DNA of 15,623 nt from Candidatus Solincola jinzensis (GTDB lineage Bacteria; Actinomycetota; Geothermincolia; Geothermincolales; RBG-13-55-18). Made by a program: the position numbers and the translations under genes. The notes beneath the pieces were generated by a model. That model ran no database searches. It was not told the origin of the DNA and saw nothing but the letters and a program-made list of their open reading frames with translations. Of this stretch, positions 7,209 to 13,760 are shown piece by piece (the first letter of the stretch is position 1; each line of letters opens with the position of its first letter). The stretch spans positions 1-15,623 of the forward strand of contig JACVJG010000014.1 of NCBI GenBank assembly GCA_015711875.1. Reading direction: 5' to 3'.

Positions 7209-8411
7209 ATGGACATCCTTTTCATCTGCAAGACCCTTCCCCACGAGAAGGTGATCGGTGGCCCCATCATCATCTATAACCGCGTGCGCATACTCTCTCA
7301 GCGACACAACGTCTCCCTGCTCTCCTTCGTCTCCCCGGGTGAATGGGACTACGTGGAGACGGTGGCGCGGTTCTGCCGCGACTTCCGCGGGGTGCCCATG
7401 CCGGTCTACGACAATCCCTTCCGCAAGGCCTGGGACTTTTTCTTTTCCCCTGTCCCCATATATTTCCTCAACAACTATTCCCCCGCGATGTATGAGGCGC
7501 TACGGGACATGGTGAAAAGCGCTCATTACGACGTGGTGGTGTCGGAATACTCCATGGTGGCCCAGTACCTTTTCCGCAATCCCGACCTCGAGGGCATCAA
7601 ACGCGTGATGTCCGTGCATGAATGCTACTACCTTGCCCGCCGCAAGGCGTGGCGGGTGCAGCGCTTCTCGCGCGAAGGGCTTTCCGCCTTGATAAACATG
7701 AAAGGGCTGAAGAAGTTCGAGTTCGATATGTATGCAGACGCCGACCGCGTGCTGGTGCTCACCCCGGAGGGAAAACAGGAGCTCCTGGACATCCGCCCCG
7801 ACCTCGATATATCCGTGGTGCCCCACGGCGTGGACGTGGAGCATTTCTGCGTCACGGGGGAATGCGCGAAGGAACAGGCGGTGATGTTCCTCGGCAATTA
7901 CCCGCACGACCCCAACCGTGACGCGGTGGTCTGGTTCCACGCCAATGTATGGCCGCGCGTGAAAGAAAAGGTACCGGAGGCGCGGTTCTACGTGGTGGGA
8001 AAGGACCCCACCCCGGACCTTCTCGCCATCGCGCGCCGCGACCCGTCGATGACGGTGACGGGGACGGTGGACGACGTGCGCCCCTATTTCGAGCGCAGTA
8101 AGGTGTTCGTGAACCCCGTGCGCATCGGGGGAGGCTTCCGGGGAAAGCTGCTGGAGGCCATGTCCATGAGCCTGCCCATCGTGACCACCTCCCTGGGGGC
8201 GGAGGGGGTGGAGGCGGAGAGCGGCAGGGAGATGATAATCGCCGACGACCCTGCCGATTTCGCGGAGGCGGTGGCCCGCCTGCTGCAGGACGACGAGATG
8301 TGCGGGCTGCTAGGGGAGCGGGCGCGGGAGATGGCGGTGGAGTGCTTTTCCTGGGAAAAGGGGGTGGAGGAGCTGGAGAAGGTCCTCCTGGAAGTGGTTG
8401 AAGGCGTTTAG
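7209..8411 (+). CDS. Family 4 glycosyltransferase (GT-B fold)
   Basis: A 400-aa glycosyltransferase of the GT4/Glycos_transf_1 type. It begins MDILFICKTLPHEK, a typical first strand, with a GGP nucleotide-site loop. The C-terminal donor-binding half has FLGNYPHDPNRDAV, then VTGTVDDVRPYFERSKVFV and the family signature GGGFRGKLLEAMSMSLPIVTT with the conserved acidic residues. It is expected to transfer a nucleotide-activated sugar to a lipid, polysaccharide or protein acceptor at the cytoplasmic face. The start at 7209 is chosen because AAGGAGG (7199-7205) directly precedes the ATG. A GTG at 7188 would add seven residues but lacks an RBS. It is divergent from the SDR-oxidoreductase operon. No polysaccharide cluster surrounds it. 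Confidence 0.9.
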   Translation: MDILFICKTLPHEKVIGGPIIIYNRVRILSQRHNVSLLSFVSPGEWDYVETVARFCRDFRGVPMPVYDNPFRKAWDFFFSPVPIYFLNNYSPAMYEALRDMVKSAHYDVVVSEYSMVAQYLFRNPDLEGIKRVMSVHECYYLARRKAWRVQRFSREGLSALINMKGLKKFEFDMYADADRVLVLTPEGKQELLDIRPDLDISVVPHGVDVEHFCVTGECAKEQAVMFLGNYPHDPNRDAVVWFHANVWPRVKEKVPEARFYVVGKDPTPDLLAIARRDPSMTVTGTVDDVRPYFERSKVFVNPVRIGGGFRGKLLEAMSMSLPIVTTSLGAEGVEAESGREMIIADDPADFAEAVARLLQDDEMCGLLGERAREMAVECFSWEKGVEELEKVLLEVVEGV

Positions 8412-8994
8412 GGACGAGCGCGGCTCTCCCCCTCGGTGGTGCACGACGAGACGGATCGCGAACACGACCTCGTTCTCTCCGTCACCCGGAGGTGATCGCG
8501 GCCGTAAAACCGGGGGAAGCGTCAGCAGGCGTTTGCCGGATAAGGATCGCGCGAGAAATACCGAGTGCCTGAACAGACACGTAAGGCTGAGGGCGAGCTC
8601 CCCGTCGTATTGCTGGTGCCGGCAGGGACGTTGCGCTCTCCCTCGGGCGAAAGCCACCTTTTCTTCATGCCCGCTCCTGGTCTTGATTTGGCCTGCCGGG
8701 GATCGCCGGGGAGGTGTCTTTGCCCGCGCGCCTTTGGTGGAAGCGCGGGAATGATAAAAGCTTCTCTTCGGCAGGTACGGGAGGGGAAGCGGCGGCGGTG
8801 AAACAGCACTCAGGAAAAAGGAAGATATTGACATTTAGGATCACAAAGGGTTCCGTAAGCATCCAGCATCTTAGGAACAGGCCGTATCATCGCGGCGAAA
8901 GCCCCACGTAAACGGCATGGATGGCCTGTTCGTCCGGCAAACCCGTCCCGCATGCGCCTGCGGACCAGGAGTTTCCGAAAGCCCGCCTCATCTT
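8412..8994. other. Gene-free convergent spacer with inverted repeats
   Basis: No gene is supported between the glycosyltransferase stop (+) and the hydrolase stop (-). A perfect anti-SD match GGAGGTGATC at about 8489-8498 has no start codon at the right distance. A 7-bp CCCGCGC/GCGCGGG hairpin (8723-8749) and an 11-pair hairpin (8875-8931) are present. Neither has a T run. Confidence 0.55.
8875..8931. repeat. Inverted repeat, 9-bp arms, downstream of the hydrolase
   Basis: GAACAGGCC (8875-8883) is exactly complementary to GGCCTGTTC (8923-8931). The stem extends inward by a G-U and a T-A pair around a loop of about 35 nt. It lies about 64 bp beyond the hydrolase stop (minus strand). It could be a 3' stability element or processing site. 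No T tract follows. Confidence 0.5.
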
Positions 8995-9813
8995 TCAGGC
9001 CAGATCCTCGCCGAGGACCTCCAGCAGGTACTCGACCAGGCGGGGGCCGTATCCCTGCTCGGCGTGCCCGAAGGCGGGGAAGGTCTTGAGGCGGCAGCCG
9101 TCCCCGGCGCGGCGCGCCAGCTCCCGCGCCTGTTCCACCTCGAATATGAAGTCGTCCTCGCCCTGGATGATGGTCAGGGGCTGCGGGGAGATAAGGCGCA
9201 CCAGGTCGGCGGGGGATGCCTGTTTTTTCCATTCTCCGCTTACCTTCACACCGTAGCGCCGGGCCGCCAGCGTCCTTCCCAGGGGATTGCCCATGAGGGC
9301 GCGGATGAGCCGGGCTCCAGGGGCGCGTGCGGAGGAGACGTCCGCTGGCACGCTCACGGCCACCACCGCGTCCAGCCCGCCGAGTAGAGCCGCGTAGCGT
9401 ATGGCCACCACGCCTCCCATGGAAAATCCCACCACCCCCAGGCGCCGGTTCCCCTCCCCGCGGGCCAAGCGCACCACCGCATCCAGATCCCGCCATTCCC
9501 GGTAACCGAAGGTGGAGAGGCCCGGGGAGAGGCCGTGGCCGCGGAAGTCGAAGGTGTACACGCAGTAATGGAGCGAGAGGTCCTGGGCCAGGGCCACGAA
9601 GTCGCGGATGTTCTTGTTGCCCCCGAAGCCGTGGCATAGGATGACCGACCTCCCGGGCTCCCGCCCCAGGCGCAGGGCATGGATGGGGTTGCCTTCCTCG
9701 CCGGCGAGGGCGTATTCACTCACCGGCGCGGTGTACGCCGCGAACATCACCCCTCGCGGGAGCGACGCGTTGACGTCGGAGACGCTGCCCGATGTCATCT
9801 TCCCCGTTTCCAT
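8995..9813 (-). CDS. Alpha/beta-hydrolase (serine hydrolase)
   Basis: A 272-aa protein with the alpha/beta-hydrolase core. HGFGG (61-65) is the oxyanion loop, followed by FDFRGHGLS. The nucleophile elbow GFSMGG has S131, the acid is probably D220 or D221 in IQGEDDFIF, and the base is H250 in FPAFGHAEQGY. It resembles the monoacylglycerol lipase/esterase-like hydrolases that act on ester or thioester substrates, probably in the cytoplasm; no signal peptide is seen. The start is uncertain. The ATG at 9813 is 7 nt downstream of a strong hairpin (9821-9844) and has little RBS. ATG at 9798, behind GGGGAAG, or at 9747, behind GAGGGG, may be used instead. The core begins near residue 33, so any of the three is possible. 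It is divergent from the SGNH-like lipoprotein gene. Confidence 0.88.
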   Translation of the reverse strand: METGKMTSGSVSDVNASLPRGVMFAAYTAPVSEYALAGEEGNPIHALRLGREPGRSVILCHGFGGNKNIRDFVALAQDLSLHYCVYTFDFRGHGLSPGLSTFGYREWRDLDAVVRLARGEGNRRLGVVGFSMGGVVAIRYAALLGGLDAVVAVSVPADVSSARAPGARLIRALMGNPLGRTLAARRYGVKVSGEWKKQASPADLVRLISPQPLTIIQGEDDFIFEVEQARELARRAGDGCRLKTFPAFGHAEQGYGPRLVEYLLEVLGEDLA

Positions 9814-9820
9814 CCCTGGC

Positions 9821-9844
9821 GAGGCGGGGGAAAGCCCTCGCCTC
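9821..9844 (-). promoter_or_regulatory. Hairpin immediately upstream of the hydrolase start
   Basis: GAGGCG (9821-9826) pairs with CGCCTC (9839-9844). GGG (9827-9829) pairs with CCC (9835-9837) across a single bulged base, around a 5-nt loop, giving nine pairs. It ends 7 nt before the ATG at 9813. If transcribed, it could block or direct initiation. It also argues for a downstream start. Confidence 0.45.
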
Positions 9845-9911
9845 CGCTCCCATTCACGGCCTTTGCGCGTTCACGCGTTACGATCCCGCTTGCGTTAGCA
9901 GGTTTTCCACC

Positions 9912-9976
9912 TGCCTGTCCCGGGGCTGTCGAGGCGCTCGAGCTCAGGCTCGGCACGTGCCCTTAAGGGACAGGCA
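9912..9976. repeat. 10-bp perfect inverted repeat enclosing nested palindromes
   Basis: TGCCTGTCCC (9912-9921) is exactly complementary to GGGACAGGCA (9967-9976). Inside, 9923-9926 can pair with 9959-9962, and short hairpins lie at 9930-9940 or 9940-9951. The palindromes GCTCGAGC (9936-9943), GCACGTGC (9953-9960) and CCCTTAAGGG (9960-9969) also lie in or across it. It could be a structured RNA or a protein-binding site. I do not recognise a known family. Confidence 0.5.
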
Positions 9977-10162
9977 CGCGCGACAAAGCGGATGCTCAAC
10001 ACAACGTCGCCTGTTCCGCCAGGCAGGCATGCGCCCGTCTTCCCATGCCGGATATGTTATCCGTCGTCTCTGCGTTCCGGCGAGAAACTTGTTGCCATCT
10101 TCCGCTTCGGTCTTGATCCCGCTTCAGGGCGTACGTCTTCATACACAGGCAAGCATTACCAT

Positions 10163-10168
10163 TATAAT
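10163..10168 (+). promoter_or_regulatory. Candidate -10 box of the SGNH-like lipoprotein gene
   Basis: A perfect TATAAT, about 105 bp before the ATG at 10274. No convincing -35 box is at 16-18 bp. Confidence 0.4.
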
Positions 10169-10273
10169 AGGCGCTATAGGGGGCAGTCAGGGTGGTCCGG
10201 CGATCGTCGCATCGGCGGTGGCGCCGGCAGGGCCGGGCCTGGCTCGCCTGCGAAGCGGGAAGGTGGTGGGAAC

Positions 10274-11056
10274 ATGGGCGCTTTGCGCGAGGCCATAAAG
10301 CCGGTGGCGGCGTTGCTGGCCGCTTTCCTTCTGGCGCTCTGCCTGGGCTGCGGGGGATCGTCGCAGGGAGAGGGGCTTTCGGGTGGCGAAGGCGGGCTTG
10401 ACGGGGGTGCGGCCGAGGAGCAAGCACAGGTCGCGCCGCGGGGCGACGTAGTGGGAGGACGCACGGTGCACATGTGCGGCCGCTCGGTCCTGGCGGGATG
10501 GTTCGAGCACTGGGGATGGGGATATGGACCCGGGGAGGCGGTGGATTTCCGCGGCTACTCCATGCTCTACCATGAGATGGAATCACCACCGGGCATCTCG
10601 GAGACCGCGCGGGCGGTTATCGATGAGGTGGCCGCCTCAGGCGGTGGAACCGTGTTCTTCAAGCTCTGCTTCGCCGATTTCGAGGGCGGAGACCGGGAAA
10701 ACGCGGCGGTGAACCTGGAGAGGAACGAGGGCATCGTCCGGGAGGTGGTTGACTACGCCATGGGGAAGGGGAATATCGCCTTGATGGTGGGAAACGCACT
10801 CCCCCTGGTGCGGGAATACTGCGACCGGTGGCTGGTGGGGAACCAGCGGGAATACAACGCCTTCCTGCGGGGTCTGGAGGAAAAATACCGGGGGCGGGTC
10901 CATGTGCTGGACTTTTACGGAACCCTGTCCGCCGCCGAAGGTTGGCTGCGTCCCGAATACGCCATCAACCCCTACGACTCTCACCTCAACAACGCCGCCT
11001 ACCAGGCCCTTGACCCGGTGCTGGAAAGGGCTCTCGCCTCAATGGGCGGCACCTGA
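10274..11056 (+). CDS. SGNH/GDSL-hydrolase-like exported lipoprotein
   Basis: A 260-aa protein with an N-terminal signal: charged start, hydrophobic stretch about residues 10-25, then CLGCGG with C26 as the probable lipidated cysteine. The -3 position is Cys rather than Leu, a weak lipobox. A Gly/Glu-rich linker (27-60) follows. The domain then shows HMCGRSVLAGWFEHWG, with S71 as candidate nucleophile, MVGNALP as a block III-like Asn, and YDSHLNNAAY near the C terminus with D235 and H237, which fits the SGNH D-x-H-L-N block. This suggests an extracytoplasmic esterase or acetyl-hydrolase; catalysis is unproven. The start ATG at 10274 has a GGTGGTGGGA RBS. The upstream in-frame extension to 9992 is not protein-like. 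It is convergent with the GerMN lipoprotein. Confidence 0.75.
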   Translation: MGALREAIKPVAALLAAFLLALCLGCGGSSQGEGLSGGEGGLDGGAAEEQAQVAPRGDVVGGRTVHMCGRSVLAGWFEHWGWGYGPGEAVDFRGYSMLYHEMESPPGISETARAVIDEVAASGGGTVFFKLCFADFEGGDRENAAVNLERNEGIVREVVDYAMGKGNIALMVGNALPLVREYCDRWLVGNQREYNAFLRGLEEKYRGRVHVLDFYGTLSAAEGWLRPEYAINPYDSHLNNAAYQALDPVLERALASMGGT

Positions 11057-11118
11057 AACGGCGCCGTGTCCGCGTCTCACCTGAACCACTCCGGGAAGCG
11101 GTTAGCCGGGGTCGCCGC

Positions 11119-11766
11119 TTACCCTCCTTTGTAGATGACCTCCTCGTTCCGCTCCAGGTATTCGGGGAGGCCGACGTGCCCCCAGAAGTCCTCCACGAAG
11201 CGGCCCTCGACCATGCCGCTCTGCGCCCCCTCCACCAGCAGCTTCACCTTCTCCACGCCCTCCAGCTCGGTGAGGGTGTCGGCGATGGCCGCGAGGGCCA
11301 GCATCTCGCTTGAGGCGCCGGCGCCCACCTCCGAGGAGTCGGTAAGTATCTCCTTGCTGAGGTTCACCGTGCATACCCCGCCCGAAAGGGAGGCGTCGAG
11401 AACCTTGACCGTGCCCGGCAGCACGGGCTTCAAAGAGGAACCCGGCCCGGGGCCCGCGATGAGGGCCTCCATGGCCGCCCGGCAGGGCTCGACGCCATCC
11501 ACCGCCCTCTTCTCCGGTGCCAGCCATGATCCGTCGGGGGTGTCGAGACGGAAATAAAGGGTCATCTCCACGGTGCCGCCCCCGCCGTCCCCGACGTCAC
11601 CGCCCCCGGTCGGCTCCCCGCCATCATCTTTGGCGGTTTCTTCCCCGTTGACCGCGGCGCGTTCGCATCCGCAGGAGAATCCCGCCAGGAGCAGGCATGA
11701 CAGGAATGCCGACACCAGGGCGAGGAAAGGCCTGGTGCGCTTGGTATCGTGCTTGTACAAAGCCAT
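11119..11766 (-). CDS. GerMN-domain lipoprotein
   Basis: A 215-aa exported protein. Basic residues, then a hydrophobic stretch (about 14-31) ending in SCGC (C32 or C34), look like a lipoprotein signal, although the lipobox is not ideal. A low-complexity Gly/Asp linker runs to about residue 65. The remaining about 130 residues match the GerMN (sporulation/spore-germination GerM) pattern: TLYFRLDTPDGSWLAPEKRAV, an AMEALIAGP helix, then LPGTVKVLDASLSGGVCTVNLSKE and a final region with AIADTLTELEGVEKVKLLVEG. GerMN domains occur in cell-envelope proteins also outside sporulators. The start at 11766 is preferred because AGGAAGGGGG directly precedes it. The frame continues upstream to 11904 without an RBS. 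It is convergent with the SGNH lipoprotein, 62 bp apart. Confidence 0.82.
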   Translation of the reverse strand: MALYKHDTKRTRPFLALVSAFLSCLLLAGFSCGCERAAVNGEETAKDDGGEPTGGGDVGDGGGGTVEMTLYFRLDTPDGSWLAPEKRAVDGVEPCRAAMEALIAGPGPGSSLKPVLPGTVKVLDASLSGGVCTVNLSKEILTDSSEVGAGASSEMLALAAIADTLTELEGVEKVKLLVEGAQSGMVEGRFVEDFWGHVGLPEYLERNEEVIYKGG

Positions 11767-12103
11767 CGACCCCCTTCCTGAGTCCCGGGATACGCTTTCG
11801 TCCTCCCCCACGATGATACAGCACGGGGGAGTGCCGTGCCCCGCCGCTTTCCGGGCGGTATTCGCGCCGGTAATGGGAGCGCGGAGCGTTAAAGGGCTGC
11901 CCACACCCGCCGAAGAAATGAACAGGCATCATCACTGCTCGCGAACGAAGGCCGGAAAAAATGCCGGATCTCTCCGGAGACCTTTGCCTCCGTCGTCGCC
12001 CCGCCTGCGTTATGGCAAACCGTGACATATCAACTTGAAGGTCCGGGTCATGATATGAAAGAATATGCGGGGCCGCCCGTGGCGGCGCGAGGAGGCAAAA
12101 GCG
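11767..12103. other. Divergent spacer between the GerMN lipoprotein and the PHP pair
   Basis: No gene is supported. Near the GerMN gene a 7-bp inverted repeat brackets a -10-like TATCAT. Near the PHP gene is a weak TTGAAG (12035-12040) and TGATATGAA (12051-12059), neither well placed. A TCTCCGGAGA palindrome lies near 11970-11980. Confidence 0.45.
11803..11831 (-). promoter_or_regulatory. Inverted repeat bracketing the candidate GerMN -10 box
   Basis: CTCCCCC (11803-11809) pairs exactly with GGGGGAG (11825-11831). The 15-nt interval contains TATCAT (minus strand, 11818-11813), a plausible -10 box about 47 bp before the start codon. The arrangement could be an operator for a dimeric repressor, or coincidence in GC-rich DNA. 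Confidence 0.3.
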
Positions 12104-12754
12104 ATGTTGGTGGATCTGCACGTGCACACCTCCGTATCATCGCCCTGTTCCCAGATAGATCCCCGCCTTCTCATTAAGGCGGCGGCGGAGATGGGCCTTG
12201 ACGCCATATGCGTCACCGAGCACGAGGAGCTGGAGGGCGCCGAGGTGGCGAGGCGCTTGGGCGAGGAGTCGGGATACCCCGTGTTCCGGGGGGTCGAGGT
12301 GTACACCGACCTCGGGGACATGCTGGTCTTCGGCGCATGCCGCGAGCGCTACCCGGTGACCACGCCCTTCGCGGAGCTGCTGGAGGAGGTGCGAGACCTG
12401 GGTGGGGTGATCATACCCTGCCATCCCTGCCGCGGTTCCCTGGGCTTCCATCACTCCCTGGGCGAGGACAGGGCGGAGTTCCTGCTCTCCAGCGTGGACG
12501 CCATTGAGGTACGCAACGGCGGCTCCAGCCCCGAATCCAACCAGGCGGCCGAGGCATATGCGCGCCGTTACGGCCTGCCCGGGGTGGGGGGGAGCGACGC
12601 TCACTTCCTCATGCAGCTAGGTCGCTGCCTCACCGTCTTCGAGCGCGACATCGCGAGCGAGGAGGAGCTGGTGGCGGAGATAAAGGCCGGGAGGTGCCGA
12701 GCCGCCTATGCGGCCGAGATAGAGAACCTTAGAACGACGGCGCTCTGGAGGTAA
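12104..12754 (+). CDS. PHP-domain metal-dependent phosphoesterase, copy 1
   Basis: A 216-aa protein made of one PHP (polymerase and histidinol phosphatase) domain. All metal-binding motifs are visible: HVH at H6/H8, TEH with E39/H40, E65 in RGVEVYT, H107 in PCHPCRG, E135 in AIEVRNG, and D165/H167 in GGSDAH. This is the full ligand pattern expected for a trinuclear-type phosphoesterase. The family cleaves phosphomonoesters or 3',5'-bisnucleotides, but the substrate here is unknown. The ATG at 12104 is chosen because MLVDLHVH is the canonical N terminus and AGGAGG lies 8-10 nt before it. A plus-strand start at 12065 would add 13 Arg-rich residues. The next gene is a paralogue starting 3 bp after this stop. 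Confidence 0.9.
   Translation: MLVDLHVHTSVSSPCSQIDPRLLIKAAAEMGLDAICVTEHEELEGAEVARRLGEESGYPVFRGVEVYTDLGDMLVFGACRERYPVTTPFAELLEEVRDLGGVIIPCHPCRGSLGFHHSLGEDRAEFLLSSVDAIEVRNGGSSPESNQAAEAYARRYGLPGVGGSDAHFLMQLGRCLTVFERDIASEEELVAEIKAGRCRAAYAAEIENLRTTALWR
12632..12674 (+). repeat. 43-bp direct repeat shared by the PHP paralogues, left copy
   Basis: Exactly identical to 13283-13325, in the same frame and position in both genes, ending in a GAGGAGGAGCTGGTGG run. The flanking bases differ. Confidence 0.9.
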
Positions 12755-12757
12755 TAA

Positions 12758-13390
12758 TTGATCGTCGACCTGCACATCCACACCAACCTGGGATCCATCT
12801 GCTCCCAGCTGGGACCGGCCGAGCTTCTGGACAGGGTGCGGGAGCTGGGCATCGATGCCATCTGCGTGACCGAACACCATTCCCACAGAGGGGCTCACAA
12901 GATGGTGGAGTTCGCGCGCGGGAGCGGCTACCCCGTCTTCAGGGGGGTGGAGATATACACCGAGCTGGGCGACATGCTGGTCTATGGCATGAAGCGCGAC
13001 ACCAGGTATCACCTCACCACCTTCGAGGAATTGCTGGAGATGGCGGAGGAGGACGGGGCGGTGATCATCCCCGCCCATCCCTGCCGGGGATGGGGGCGCC
13101 AGCATAAGCACGCCCACAATTTCCCGCGAGAGCTCCTGGGACATATCGTGGCCATCGAGACCTTGAACGGGGCGAACACCGCGCGCAGCAACGAGAAAGC
13201 CCTGGCGCTGGCCGAGGAGTTCGGGCTGCCGGGGACCGGAGGCAGCGACGCCCACGCTATCTGGCAGGTGGGGAAGTGCGTTACCGTCTTCGAGCGCGAC
13301 ATCGCGAGCGAGGAGGAGCTGGTGGAGGAATTGCGCGCGGGCAGGTTCTATGCCGCTTACCTCGATGACCTGCGCCACCAGGAGAGTTAA
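12758..13390 (+). CDS. PHP-domain metal-dependent phosphoesterase, copy 2
   Basis: A 210-aa paralogue of the preceding gene, about half identical by eye over the whole length. The metal ligands are kept: H6/H8, E39/H40, E65, H107, E134, D164/H166. It adds a His-rich loop (GRQHKHAHNF, about 113-122) after HPCRG that copy 1 replaces with SLGFHHSLGED. The start is TTG at 12758, in the frame giving MIVDLHIHT. GGAGG (12747-12751) overlaps the end of copy 1, so translation is coupled to it. A 43-bp block encoding TVFERDIASEEELV (13283-13325) is identical in DNA to copy 1. Function is unknown beyond the fold. A heteromer with copy 1 or a divergent substrate is possible. Confidence 0.9.
   Translation: MIVDLHIHTNLGSICSQLGPAELLDRVRELGIDAICVTEHHSHRGAHKMVEFARGSGYPVFRGVEIYTELGDMLVYGMKRDTRYHLTTFEELLEMAEEDGAVIIPAHPCRGWGRQHKHAHNFPRELLGHIVAIETLNGANTARSNEKALALAEEFGLPGTGGSDAHAIWQVGKCVTVFERDIASEEELVEELRAGRFYAAYLDDLRHQES
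13283..13325 (+). repeat. 43-bp direct repeat shared by the PHP paralogues, right copy
   Basis: Identical to 12632-12674. The surrounding gene sequence is only about half identical at protein level, so the block stands out. Confidence 0.9.
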
Positions 13391-13760
13391 GGCCGTCCAG
13401 CCCACCGAGAGCAGGGCAATTGCCGGCGGAGTGGTGGCGCAGACCCGGCACCTTGTCGGCGCAGTATTCCGGCGCGGGCACGAGGTCGAGGGAAGGAGAA
13501 GCTGCGCCAGGCCCATTCAAGGCCGGGGCATGCGGGTCCATGCGTGAACACACACCGTTCCCACCGGCATTCGTGGCCATCCTGGATTCACATGGCCTGA
13601 GGCGTGCGGGTCTGTGCGGTTTCCCCCATCCCTATTCTCCTGCCCCTGACGGCCGGGGATCCAAGATGCGGACAGGCCGCATGCGCGCCGCCGCCATGTC
13701 TGCCCACGGTTTTCCCCCTTCACAAGCCGGGAATCAGGGGGCCGCGCAATCGGAACAGGT
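13391..13760. other. Gene-free convergent spacer
   Basis: No gene is supported between the PHP copy 2 stop (+) and the next gene's stop (-). A perfect GGCAATTGCC palindrome lies at 13415-13424. Two similar stretches containing GCGGGTC-TGCG (about 13531-13545 and 13601-13619) look like a short degenerate repeat. No terminator with a T run is visible. Confidence 0.5.

Larger units (their letters stand above)
9814..10273. other. Divergent intergenic region with a chain of hairpins and a plus-strand promoter
   Basis: No gene is supported. The left part (9821-9976) is a succession of inverted repeats described separately. The right part holds a perfect TATAAT (10163-10168). A plus-strand frame continuous with the downstream lipoprotein runs from 9992, but its composition is unlike protein and it passes the better start at 10274. 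Confidence 0.55.

Noticed and set aside
8723..8749. CCCGCGC/GCGCGGG hairpin as terminator of the glycosyltransferase gene
   Set aside because: It is more than 300 bp past the stop, has a 13-nt loop and no T run on either strand.
8828..8833. Perfect TTGACA in the convergent spacer
   Set aside because: No -10 box at proper spacing and no gene follows on the plus strand.
9992..10273. In-frame N-terminal extension of the SGNH-like lipoprotein
   Set aside because: The signal peptide begins at 10274 behind an RBS. The extension would bury it and covers the promoter region.
11767..11904. In-frame N-terminal extension of the GerMN lipoprotein
   Set aside because: A strong RBS precedes the ATG at 11766, and the extension would place the signal peptide internally.
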